Shown here piece by piece: positions 49,407 through 57,479 of a stretch of 64,000 bases of DNA (positions within the stretch are counted from its first letter, which is position 1; each line of letters begins with the position of its first letter). The stretch is from Halorubrum hochsteinianum (GTDB lineage Archaea; Halobacteriota; Halobacteria; Halobacteriales; Haloferacaceae), in the NCBI RefSeq assembly GCF_023702125.1, contig NZ_CP098415.1:2790001-2854000 (forward strand), read 5' to 3'. Made by a program: the position numbers and the translations under genes. Under the pieces are notes generated by a model. It did no database searches. It worked only from the letters and a program-made list of their open reading frames with translations, and was not told where the DNA came from.

Positions 49407-49675
49407 CGCTCTCGCTCGTCGCGACCGCCGGCGGCGTCGCGACCGCCTGCCTCGGGACGTACGTGGCGTACCTGGCCTACGACGGTCACCGCCGGAACGA
49501 GAGTCGGACGATGCTGCTGTTGGCCGTCGGCGTCGCGTGTATCGCGGTCCTCCCGTACGTCATCGCGTACGGCGTGACGCCCCTGTTCGCGCTCTCCGAC
49601 GCCGCGACCGTCTTCGGCGTCACGGTGGCACACCTGATTGGACTCGGGGCGCTGGCGCGGTCGGTGACGGGCTGA
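49403..49675 (+). CDS. Haloarchaeal small membrane protein (90 aa)
   Basis: Starts with GTG overlapping the previous stop (GTGA). Three short hydrophobic segments with YDGHRRNESRT between the first two. It shares pattern with the 128-aa gene (helix, basic loop, helix, helix), suggesting divergence from one ancestor. Third gene of the wHTH operon. Function unknown. Confidence 0.65.
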   Translation: MTLSLVATAGGVATACLGTYVAYLAYDGHRRNESRTMLLLAVGVACIAVLPYVIAYGVTPLFALSDAATVFGVTVAHLIGLGALARSVTG

Positions 49676-49960
49676 CGCCGGGGGGACTCCCGCCGGCCCG
49701 ACCGATCGAAACCGGATCGCGGGCCGGCACGTCGCGCCGTGCGCCTGACTCCCCTCGATGACCGGAACCGTCGGAGAGCTCCGCGCGTCGTCGGTGCCGG
49801 ACCAGAACGCGAGCCCGAGGACGGCGACGTGGCCGAGGTCGACGGCGGCGGCGAGGAACCGCGCGGGTCCTTCGGACCGACCGCCAGCGACCGTCACCGC
49901 GGTGTCGGGGCACACCGATCCGCCCGGCCTCGCGGCCGAGGATGACCGAACGCCGTGCGG

Positions 49961-50881
49961 CTACTCGTCGCTGCGGTACGGCTCGCAGACGAGTTCAACG
50001 CCCGCCTCGAAGCTGATCTCGGGCTCCCAGCCGGTGGCCTCGTGGAACGTCGAGTAGTCGGCCATCGTGTCGTGGACGTAGCCGTCGAACGGACACTCGA
50101 TGTACTCGGGGTCGATGTCGGTGTCGAGCGCGTCGTTGATCATCGTTACCATCTCGTTGAACGAGTACGCCTCTTGGGTGCCGACGTTGTACACGCCCGT
50201 CAGCTCGCGGTCGGCGGCGAGCTCGCAGGCGCGCGCCACGTCCGAGACGTGCGTGAAGTCGCGGGTCTGGGTCCCGTCGCCGAACAGCTCGGGGGCCTCC
50301 CCGTTGGCGATCTTGTCGGCGAACTGCGCGACCGTGTTCGCGTACTCGCCTTTGTGCTCCTCGTTGCCGGCGAAGCCCTGATACACCGAGAAGAACCGCA
50401 GTCCCGCCACGTTCATGTCGTGGTGGTTGGCGTAGTACTCGGCGTAGCGCTCGCGGGCGAGCTTCGAGGCCTCGTAGGCGGTGCGGGCCTCGACCTCCAT
50501 GTCGACCGGCGAGGGCTCGGTGCGGCTCCCGTAGATCGACGAGGTGGAGGCGTAGACGACGGTGTCACACCCCGCTTTCCGGGCGCGCTCGACGGTGTTG
50601 ACGAACCCCTCGACGTTGACGCGGCAGCCGCGCTGGGGGTCGGACTCGTGCATGTTCCGCGAGGAGAGCGCGGCGAGGTGGAAGACGACGTCGACGTCGA
50701 CCGGGAAGTCGCCGTCGACGACGGAGGCCTCGACGAACTCGACCGCGTCGTCGAGGTTCTCGGGCGTGCCGAGATAGGTGTCGTCGACCGCGATCACGTC
50801 GTTGTCGGCCGCGAGCCGGTTCGCGAGGTTCGAGCCGATGAAGCCCGCGCCGCCCGTGACGAGGACGCGTTTGTCCTGCAT
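49961..50881 (-). CDS. NAD-dependent nucleotide-sugar epimerase/dehydratase (306 aa)
   Basis: Extended SDR. The NAD motif is VLVTGGAGFIGSNLA (residues 6-20), the catalytic Ser/Thr region is YASTSSIYG and the Tyr-Lys pair is AYEASKLARERY. UDP-glucose 4-epimerase or UDP-glucuronate-type activity is likely, feeding S-layer or archaellin glycosylation. Starts at MQDKRVL (50881). The lack of glycosyltransferases nearby leaves the pathway open. Confidence 0.88.
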   Translation of the reverse strand: MQDKRVLVTGGAGFIGSNLANRLAADNDVIAVDDTYLGTPENLDDAVEFVEASVVDGDFPVDVDVVFHLAALSSRNMHESDPQRGCRVNVEGFVNTVERARKAGCDTVVYASTSSIYGSRTEPSPVDMEVEARTAYEASKLARERYAEYYANHHDMNVAGLRFFSVYQGFAGNEEHKGEYANTVAQFADKIANGEAPELFGDGTQTRDFTHVSDVARACELAADRELTGVYNVGTQEAYSFNEMVTMINDALDTDIDPEYIECPFDGYVHDTMADYSTFHEATGWEPEISFEAGVELVCEPYRSDE

Positions 50882-50964
50882 GGGCGAGGCTCGTTTCGGC
50901 GGGCGCATTACCGTGTCGGTTTCTGCGGGTCGCGGCCGCGACGGTTCGCGTCCGACGACCGGAC

Positions 50965-53556
50965 TCAGTCCGTGCGTTCGTCCGCGGTCGCGGCCGGCTC
51001 CGGGCGGTCGACCCCGACGAACTCGAACCGCGCGCCGCCGTCGTCGCCCTCCGTGACGGCGACCTCCCAGCCGTGCGCCTCGGCGATGCGCTCCACGATG
51101 GCGAGCCCGAACCCGGTTCCCGTCTCGGACGTCGTGTAGCCGCTCTCGAACACCGTCTCGCGCTCCTCCGGGTCGATCCCCGGGCCGTTGTCCGCGACGT
51201 AGAAGCCGTCGGGGAGGTCGCCGACGACGACGCGGTCGCCGCCGTGTTCGTCGGCGTTCCGGAACAGGTTGCCGAGGAGCTGGCGGACCCGCCCGGGGTC
51301 GGCGAGGATCTCGGCGTCGGTCTCGACCGCGACTTCGATCGGCGTCTCCTCCGCGTCGCCCGCGTCGCGGTCCGTCCCGAACGGGTCGTCGCCGCCGGCC
51401 GACTCGAACGCCTCGTCGCTGTACGCGGCGGTCAGCTCCCCGAGGTGGACGCGCTCGAACGACCCGACGGTCTCGCCCTGCTTGGCGAGCGCGAGCACGT
51501 CGTCGATCAGCCGTTCCATCTCGTCGAGCGCGCGTTCACAGCGGTCGAAGTACGAGTCGGTCCCCGTCTCGCGGGCGAGCCTGAGGTATCCGGAGAGGAC
51601 GTTGAGCGGGTTCCGCAGGTCGTGCGAGACGATCGAGGCGAACTCGTCGAGCCGCTCGTTCTCCCGTTCGATGCGCCGCTCGTACGCCTTGCGCTCGGAG
51701 ATGTCGCGGCTGCTCGCCAGGAACCGGTCCTCCCCTTGGACGTCGATGCGCCGCACGTGGACCTCCGCCGGGAACGTCGAGCCGTCGGCGCGCGCGAACG
51801 ACGTCTCCAGCCGGACCGTCTCGTCCATCTCCAACCCGTTCCAGAGCCGCTTCCCCTCCTCCGGGTCGAGTTCGTCGTCGACCTCCCACACGTCCATGCC
51901 GACGACCTCGTCGCGGTCGTACCCGAGCGCCGTCGTCATCGCCCGGTTGGCGTCGACGATCTCCCCCGCCTCGTCGTGGATGTCGATCATGTCCGGCGAG
52001 CGCTCGAACAGCGCCTCCAGCCGCGCGGACGTCTGTTCGAGCCGCCGCTGCCGCCGGCGCTGCTCGGTCACGTCCCAGGAGACGGCGAGGACCCCGTCGA
52101 ACTCGCCGTCGATGACGAGGCGCGTCAGCGAGTAGTCGATGATCATGCCCGAAGCGCTCGGCACGTCGAGTTCCGCGGTCCCCGACAGCGACTCCCGCTC
52201 GCCCTCGACGAGCGCGGCGAACGGGTCGCCGTCGCTCGTCTCCCTGATCCGGTCGACCAGCGTGCTCCGCCGCCCGACGAGCCCCTCCGGTGTGGTCTCG
52301 TACACCTCGGCGAGCCGGTCGTTTGCGAGCGCGAACCGGCCGTCAGCGTCGTACACGCAGACGGCCTCGGGGAGCTCGTCCACGATCCGGCGGTACCGTT
52401 CGAGCTCGCGCTCGCGCGCCTTCTCCTCGGTGACGTCGATGTGGATGCCGACGGCCCGCCGCGGCTCGCCGCCGTCGGTCCACTCGACGACCCGGCCCCG
52501 GTCGCGGATCCACCTCCACTCGCCCGATTTCGCCCGCATCCGGAAGTCGCACTGGTAGAGGTCGGTCTCGCCCGCGAAGTGCCGCTCGATGGCGTCCCAC
52601 GCCGCGTCGATGTCGTCCGGGTGGACGCGCTCCTCCCACGACGCGAGCTCGAACGCGATCTCATCGGGGTCGTGGCCGAGCATCGCCGCCCACCGCTCGT
52701 CGAACCGGACCTCGTCGGTCTGGACGTTCCAGTCCCAGACGCCGACGTCCGCCCCCTCGACGGCCAGTCGGAGGCGCTCGGAGAGCTCGCGGAGGTCGCG
52801 CTCGCGCTCCCGCCGCTCGGTCACGTCCCGGACGTACAGCGCCATCCCGTCGTCGGTCGGGTACGCGTTCACGACGAGGTGGGCGTCGAGCCGGTCGACG
52901 CGCTGGTCGAACTGGACCGGGTCGCCGCTCGCAGCGGCCTCGCGGAGCGCCGCCTCGCCGTCGGAGCCGACGGTTCCCGGGAACACGTCCCAGAGGAGTT
53001 CTCCGACGACCTCGTCCGAGTCGAGGCCGCTCATCCCCGCCGCGCGCTCGTTGAGGTGCGTCACCCGCCAGTCGCCGTCGACCACGCAGAACCCGTCGGC
53101 GACCCGCTCGAACCGGTCGGCGGTCCGGCGGTCGCCCCGCGTCGAGGGGACCACCTCGTCGACGGCGGCCGCGAGCCGCTCGTACTCGTCTCCCATCTCC
53201 GCCCTGCGGAGGTACTCGTCGACCCCGGCCGAGATCGCGCGGCTGGCGACAGCCTCGGACCCCTGGCCGGCGAACAGGACGAACGGGACGTCGCCGTGCC
53301 GGTCCCGGACCGCCTCGAGCAGCTCGACCCCGTCGTCGGTCCCGGACGTCTCGTAGGCCGAGACGACGCACTCGAACGCCGCCGTCGACAGCGCGTCCAG
53401 CGCCGCGTCCGCGCCGCCGACCGCCGTCACCTCGATCCGGTCGCCGCGGCGCTCCAGCGCGGCGGCGGCCGCCTCCGCGAACCCCGGTTCGCCGTCGACG
53501 AGGAGGACGCGAACTGGCGGCGCGGCTCCGGTCGACGGCCCGCTCGGTTCGCTCAT
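50965..53556 (-). CDS. Multi-PAS histidine kinase with degenerate receiver domain (863 aa)
   Basis: Domain order: a receiver-like domain (about 15-125), four PAS/PAC domains (about 145-640, each ending in a DVTE or DISE linker), HisKA with VSHDLRNPLN (near 655), and a HATPase with NLFRNADEHGG and VADNGPGIDP. In the receiver the expected phospho-acceptor (usually VVSDY) is Ala67 (VVSAYE), so it cannot be phosphorylated normally. Soluble; input signals unknown. No partner regulator beside it. Confidence 0.9.
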   Translation of the reverse strand: MSEPSGPSTGAAPPVRVLLVDGEPGFAEAAAAALERRGDRIEVTAVGGADAALDALSTAAFECVVSAYETSGTDDGVELLEAVRDRHGDVPFVLFAGQGSEAVASRAISAGVDEYLRRAEMGDEYERLAAAVDEVVPSTRGDRRTADRFERVADGFCVVDGDWRVTHLNERAAGMSGLDSDEVVGELLWDVFPGTVGSDGEAALREAAASGDPVQFDQRVDRLDAHLVVNAYPTDDGMALYVRDVTERRERERDLRELSERLRLAVEGADVGVWDWNVQTDEVRFDERWAAMLGHDPDEIAFELASWEERVHPDDIDAAWDAIERHFAGETDLYQCDFRMRAKSGEWRWIRDRGRVVEWTDGGEPRRAVGIHIDVTEEKARERELERYRRIVDELPEAVCVYDADGRFALANDRLAEVYETTPEGLVGRRSTLVDRIRETSDGDPFAALVEGERESLSGTAELDVPSASGMIIDYSLTRLVIDGEFDGVLAVSWDVTEQRRRQRRLEQTSARLEALFERSPDMIDIHDEAGEIVDANRAMTTALGYDRDEVVGMDVWEVDDELDPEEGKRLWNGLEMDETVRLETSFARADGSTFPAEVHVRRIDVQGEDRFLASSRDISERKAYERRIERENERLDEFASIVSHDLRNPLNVLSGYLRLARETGTDSYFDRCERALDEMERLIDDVLALAKQGETVGSFERVHLGELTAAYSDEAFESAGGDDPFGTDRDAGDAEETPIEVAVETDAEILADPGRVRQLLGNLFRNADEHGGDRVVVGDLPDGFYVADNGPGIDPEERETVFESGYTTSETGTGFGLAIVERIAEAHGWEVAVTEGDDGGARFEFVGVDRPEPAATADERTD

Positions 53557-53830
53557 CTACGTTGGTGTTTTTAATCCGACATGATAACCGTTACGCTCGA
53601 CGCGACACGGACCGAGTGAGATCGACGCGCGATCGGATCGATCGGTTCGACGCCGCACTCCCTCGATTCCGTCGCGGCCGTTCGACACAAAATTCACGCG
53701 GAGAACCGATGAACGTTTGTCAGCATTCCGAGACCGGCTCCGTCATGTGCCCGAGATGCGCCGGATCTCCGGCCGGAGTGCCAAGGCATCCGTCCCTCCG
53801 CGTCGCCGCCGCCCGCCTCTCGCGGCCGTC

Positions 53831-54496
53831 TCACGTCACCTTCGTCGAGACCGCGATCCCGGAGCCGACGGGGAGTATCGCGGTCTCGACGGCGTCGTCC
53901 GAGCGAACCGTGCCGACGTACTCGCCGATCCCGCGCGTCTCCCCGTCGACCGCGGCGTCCGGGAGCGGTTCGCCCGTCTCGAAGTGCGCCACGAGGTCGC
54001 CGAAGTCGATCGGTCCCCGGGCGATGTTGTCGGCGACGACCACGCCCCCGGTCCGGACCTTGGGGAGGACCGTCCGGTAGGCGTCGGCGTACCGACCCTT
54101 CTGGTGGTCGATGAGGACGATATCGAAGGGGCCGTCGTAGCGATCGACCGTCTCCATCGCGTCCCCCACCTCGAAAGTGACGCTGTCGGCGTAGCCGTGG
54201 TCGGCGGCGAACGCCGCGCCGCGCTCGGCCTCGTCTTCGTCGAACTCGGTACAGACCACGCTCCCCGCCCCGCCGCGGAGGAACCAGGTGGCGGAGTAGC
54301 CGAACCCGGACCCGAACTCGAACACGCGCTCCGCGTCCGTCAGCCGGGCCAACAGCCGGAGGACCGCGCCCGCCTCGGGACCGATGATCGGGAACCCCCA
54401 CTCCTCGGCGAGGTCGGCCATCTCCGCCTGAACCGCCGTGTGCTCCGGGGCCGTCGCGGTCAGGAACCGGCGCGCGGGATCTGTGAGCACGTCCAT
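53831..54496 (-). CDS. O-methyltransferase (class I SAM-dependent, 221 aa)
   Basis: SAM motif FEFGSGFGYSATWFL (residues about 59-73), acidic loop VVCTEFDEDEA, and DIVLIDHQKGRY with the metal-type Asp, as in the caffeoyl-CoA/catechol O-methyltransferase group. TGGVVVADNI follows. The substrate is unknown. ATG 54496 is the first in-frame start that keeps the N-terminal helix. Confidence 0.88.
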   Translation of the reverse strand: MDVLTDPARRFLTATAPEHTAVQAEMADLAEEWGFPIIGPEAGAVLRLLARLTDAERVFEFGSGFGYSATWFLRGGAGSVVCTEFDEDEAERGAAFAADHGYADSVTFEVGDAMETVDRYDGPFDIVLIDHQKGRYADAYRTVLPKVRTGGVVVADNIARGPIDFGDLVAHFETGEPLPDAAVDGETRGIGEYVGTVRSDDAVETAILPVGSGIAVSTKVT

Positions 54497-54663
54497 GCGG
54501 ACGGGTCGGACGCCCGACACTTAAATCGGACCGGCGGGTCGGGGCCGATTAGCCGTCGTCGAGGATCGGACCGCCGGCCGAGCGTCCGCCCGGGTCCGCC
54601 CGCCGCCCGCGGACCGGCCCCGCCTGAAAACTGTTAAGTCCCGCTCGGCCGACCGATTCGATA

Positions 54664-56337
54664 ATGTACGACCCTGAGGAACTCGAAGCGATCCGCGACG
54701 CAAAGTCGTCGTGGGAGGAGGGCACCTACGGGGAGACCGTCGACCGGTTCGGCGAGCGCGAGGAGACGTTCACCACCGACACCGGCGGGCAGGAGGTCGA
54801 CCCCCTCTACACCCCGGCCGACGCGGAGACCGACTACCGCGAGGACCTCGGCTACCCCGGCGAGGAGCCGTACACCCGCGGCGTCTACTCGACGATGCAC
54901 CGGGGGCGGCTGTGGACGATGCGCCAGTACGCCGGGATGGGGACCGCCGCGGAGACGAACGAGCGCTTCCAGTACCTCATCGACGAGGGGTCGTCGGGGC
55001 TGTCGATGGCGTTCGACCTGCCGACGCAGATGGGCTACGACTCCGACGCCGCGATGGCCGAGGGGGAGGTGGGCCGGTCGGGGGTCGCCATCGACACGCT
55101 CGACGACTTCGAGACGGTCTTCGACGGCATCCCGCTGGACGAGGTGTCCACGTCGATGACGATCAACGCCCCCGCCGGAGTGCTGCTCGCGATGTACGTC
55201 GCGATGGGCGACGAGCAGGGCGTCCCGCGCGAGGAGCTCCGGGGGACGATCCAGAACGACATCATGAAGGAGTACATCGCGCGGAACCTCTACATCTACC
55301 CGCCGAAGCAGTCGATGCGGCTGATCACGGACATCTTCGAGTTCTGCGCCGCGGAGACCCCGCGGTTCAACACCATCTCCATCTCCGGGTACCACATCCG
55401 CGAGGCGGGCTCGACCGCGGCCCAGGAGATCGCCTTCACCCTCGGCGACGGCATCGAGTACGTCGAGGCGGCGCTCGACGCCGGGCTGGACGTCGACGAG
55501 TTCGCCCCGCAGCTCTCCTTCTTCTTCAACGCCCACAACAACATCTTCGAGGAGGCCGCGAAGTTCCGCGCCGCGCGCCGGATGTGGGCGAAGATCATGG
55601 ACGAGCGGTTCGACGCCCAGAACCCCAAATCGAAACAGCTGAAGTTCCACACCCAGACCGGCGGCTCGACGCTCACCGCCCAGCAGATCGAGAACAACGT
55701 CGTCCGCGTCTCGTATCAGGCGCTCGCGGCCGTCCTCGGCGGCACCCAGAGCCTCCACACGAACGGGAAAGACGAGGCGCTCGCGCTGCCGACCGAGAAG
55801 TCCGTCCGCACCGCGCTCCGCACCCAGCAGATCCTCGCCCACGAGTCGGGGGCCGCGGACACGATCGACCCGCTGGCCGGCTCCTACTACGTCGAGAACC
55901 TCACCGACGGGATCGAGGAGGAGGCGTTCGAGATCCTAGAGGAGGTCGACCGCCGCGGCGGCATGCTGGAGGCCGTCGAGAGCGGCTGGGTCCAGCGGCA
56001 GATCCAGGACGTCGCCTTCGAGCGCCAGCGGGAGATCGAGGAGGGCGAGCGGATCATCGTCGGCGTCAACGAGTTCGAGGTCGACGAGGAGCCGGAGATG
56101 GACTTAGAGGAGGTCGACCCCGAACAGGAGCAGAACCAGCGCGAGCGGCTGGCGGACGTGAAGGCCGACCGCGACGACGACGCGGTCGACGAAGCGCTCG
56201 CGGGGCTCCGCGAGGCCGCGCAGGGGACCGAGAACGTGATGCCGCACATCGTCGACGCCGTGAAGGCGTACGCGACGGTCCAGGAGATTTCGGACGTGCT
56301 CCGCGACGAGTTCGGGGAGTACAAGCCGGGGCGGTAG
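54664..56337 (+). CDS. mcmA: Methylmalonyl-CoA mutase, large (catalytic) subunit (557 aa)
   Basis: Catalytic TIM-barrel part of an acyl-CoA mutase; the B12-binding domain is absent and must come from a separate subunit, as usual in archaea. The substrate residues Tyr in MRQYAGMG and Arg in [11 protein letters not shown] favour methylmalonyl-CoA over isobutyryl-CoA (which has Phe and Gln). [12 protein letters not shown] and [20 protein letters not shown] are conserved. It interconverts succinyl-CoA and methylmalonyl-CoA in propionyl-CoA metabolism. The epimerase follows 74 bp downstream. Confidence 0.93.
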   Translation: MYDPEELEAIRDAKSSWEEGTYGETVDRFGEREETFTTDTGGQEVDPLYTPADAETDYREDLGYPGEEPYTRGVYSTMHRGRLWTMRQYAGMGTAAETNERFQYLIDEGSSGLSMAFDLPTQMGYDSDAAMAEGEVGRSGVAIDTLDDFETVFDGIPLDEVSTSMTINAPAGVLLAMYVAMGDEQGVPREELRGTIQNDIMKEYIARNLYIYPPKQSMRLITDIFEFCAAETPRFNTISISGYHIREAGSTAAQEIAFTLGDGIEYVEAALDAGLDVDEFAPQLSFFFNAHNNIFEEAAKFRAARRMWAKIMDERFDAQNPKSKQLKFHTQTGGSTLTAQQIENNVVRVSYQALAAVLGGTQSLHTNGKDEALALPTEKSVRTALRTQQILAHESGAADTIDPLAGSYYVENLTDGIEEEAFEILEEVDRRGGMLEAVESGWVQRQIQDVAFERQREIEEGERIIVGVNEFEVDEEPEMDLEEVDPEQEQNQRERLADVKADRDDDAVDEALAGLREAAQGTENVMPHIVDAVKAYATVQEISDVLRDEFGEYKPGR

Positions 56338-56411
56338 CCCCGCGGGCGACCGTTCCGAACTCCGGACGCCGCGCGGGTCGTTTTATGTCCTTCGCGCCGC
56401 GACGTGTCGCC

Positions 56412-56798
56412 ATGCGCTTCGACCACGTCGGCGTCGCGACGCGAGACGCCACCGATCTGGCCGACCTGTTCGGCGGCCTGCTCGACGCGCCGGTTGCCCA
56501 CGAGGAGACGTTCGACGACATGCGGATCGTCTTCCTCGAACTCGACGGCGGCGGGTACTTCGAACTGCTCGAACCGGACGCCGGCGGGACGATCGCGGAG
56601 TACCTCGACCGCGAGGGCCCCGGCGTCCACCACGTCGCGCTCGCGGTCGACGACCTCCCGGCCGCGCTCGATCACGCCCGCGACCTCGGTATCGACCTCG
56701 TCGACGAGGAGCCGCGCCCCGGCGCGTGGGGCCACGACGTGGCGTTCTGTCACCCGCGGTCGACGGGCGGCGTCCTCGTCGAGTTCGTCGAGCGCTGA
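56412..56798 (+). CDS. mce: Methylmalonyl-CoA epimerase (128 aa)
   Basis: VOC-fold enzyme. Metal ligands: His in FDHVGVAT (near residue 5), the Glu of YFELLEP, His in VHHVALAV and Glu in LVEFVER at the end. It converts (S)- and (R)-methylmalonyl-CoA so the mutase can use the product of propionyl-CoA carboxylase. Position right after the mutase strongly supports the assignment. Confidence 0.92.
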   Translation: MRFDHVGVATRDATDLADLFGGLLDAPVAHEETFDDMRIVFLELDGGGYFELLEPDAGGTIAEYLDREGPGVHHVALAVDDLPAALDHARDLGIDLVDEEPRPGAWGHDVAFCHPRSTGGVLVEFVER

Positions 56799-56884
56799 AC
56801 CGCGGGGCCTCACGACTGATCCCGTCGCGGCGGTCCGCTCCGAAAGCGTCGGACTTTCCCGAGCGGACCGTCGAGACCGGCGTG

Positions 56885-57442
56885 ATGCCCAGACCCTCCC
56901 GAGGAGTCACGTCGGTCGTCTCGACGGTCCTCCTCGTCGCGATCGTCGTGGTCCTCTCGGCGACCCTCTCGGCGTTCGCCGCGGGCGTCGCGGACGACCT
57001 CCGGAACCCGGGCCCGTACGTCTCGCAGTCCGGCGGACAGCTCGCGGTTCAGGACGGGTACGACGGCGGGACCGTACGCGTCACGCACGTCTCGGGCGAT
57101 CCGGTGCCGGTCGAGGAGATGGAGATAGCCATCGACGCGTCCGACGCCTGCGGAGAGCGCGAACGACTGATACGCCTGCCGGAGGGAGGAAACTCGTCGG
57201 GGAGCTTCGCCGATTCCAACGTCGCGTCCGGGTCGATAGACGAGAGCATCGTCTCCGGCGGGAACCGAGTCGACCTCGGCGTGTTGGACTCCAGAACGAC
57301 GAACCGCTTCGCCGCGGGCTCGTTCCTCCAGTTTCGACTCACCGGGGAGAGCTGTTCGCTGGCCGAGGGCGACCGGGTCGTCGTCAGCGTCGTCCACGTC
57401 CCCTCGGGCTCGGTCGTGATCAGACAGGAGCTCGTCGTCTGA
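56885..57442 (+). CDS. Archaeal type IV pilin-like protein (185 aa)
   Basis: Short charged start PRPSRG, then a hydrophobic helix VTSVVSTVLLVAIVVVLSA (residues about 8-27), as in haloarchaeal pilins processed by prepilin peptidase. The C-terminal beta-rich domain has two cysteines (DACGERER and GESCSLAEG) that may form a disulfide. It stands alone, so it may be a minor pilin or adhesin. A GTG at 56882 is an alternative start. Confidence 0.75.
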   Translation: MPRPSRGVTSVVSTVLLVAIVVVLSATLSAFAAGVADDLRNPGPYVSQSGGQLAVQDGYDGGTVRVTHVSGDPVPVEEMEIAIDASDACGERERLIRLPEGGNSSGSFADSNVASGSIDESIVSGGNRVDLGVLDSRTTNRFAAGSFLQFRLTGESCSLAEGDRVVVSVVHVPSGSVVIRQELVV

Positions 57443-57479
57443 CCGTCTCGCTCCTCGGCGGAAGGGCCTTCCGTTCGCC

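Noticed and set aside
49740-49915. Minus-strand stretch with FLAAAVDLGHVAVLGLAFWSG, looking like a membrane helix
   Set aside because: No start, partner or family was found and the frame continues as antisense of the wHTH operon; it may be a gene fragment but cannot be supported.
53709-54080. Plus-strand frame starting MNVCQHSETGSVMCPRC, resembling a zinc finger
   Set aside because: After the first 20 residues it becomes Ser/Arg low complexity and overlaps the O-methyltransferase gene on the other strand.
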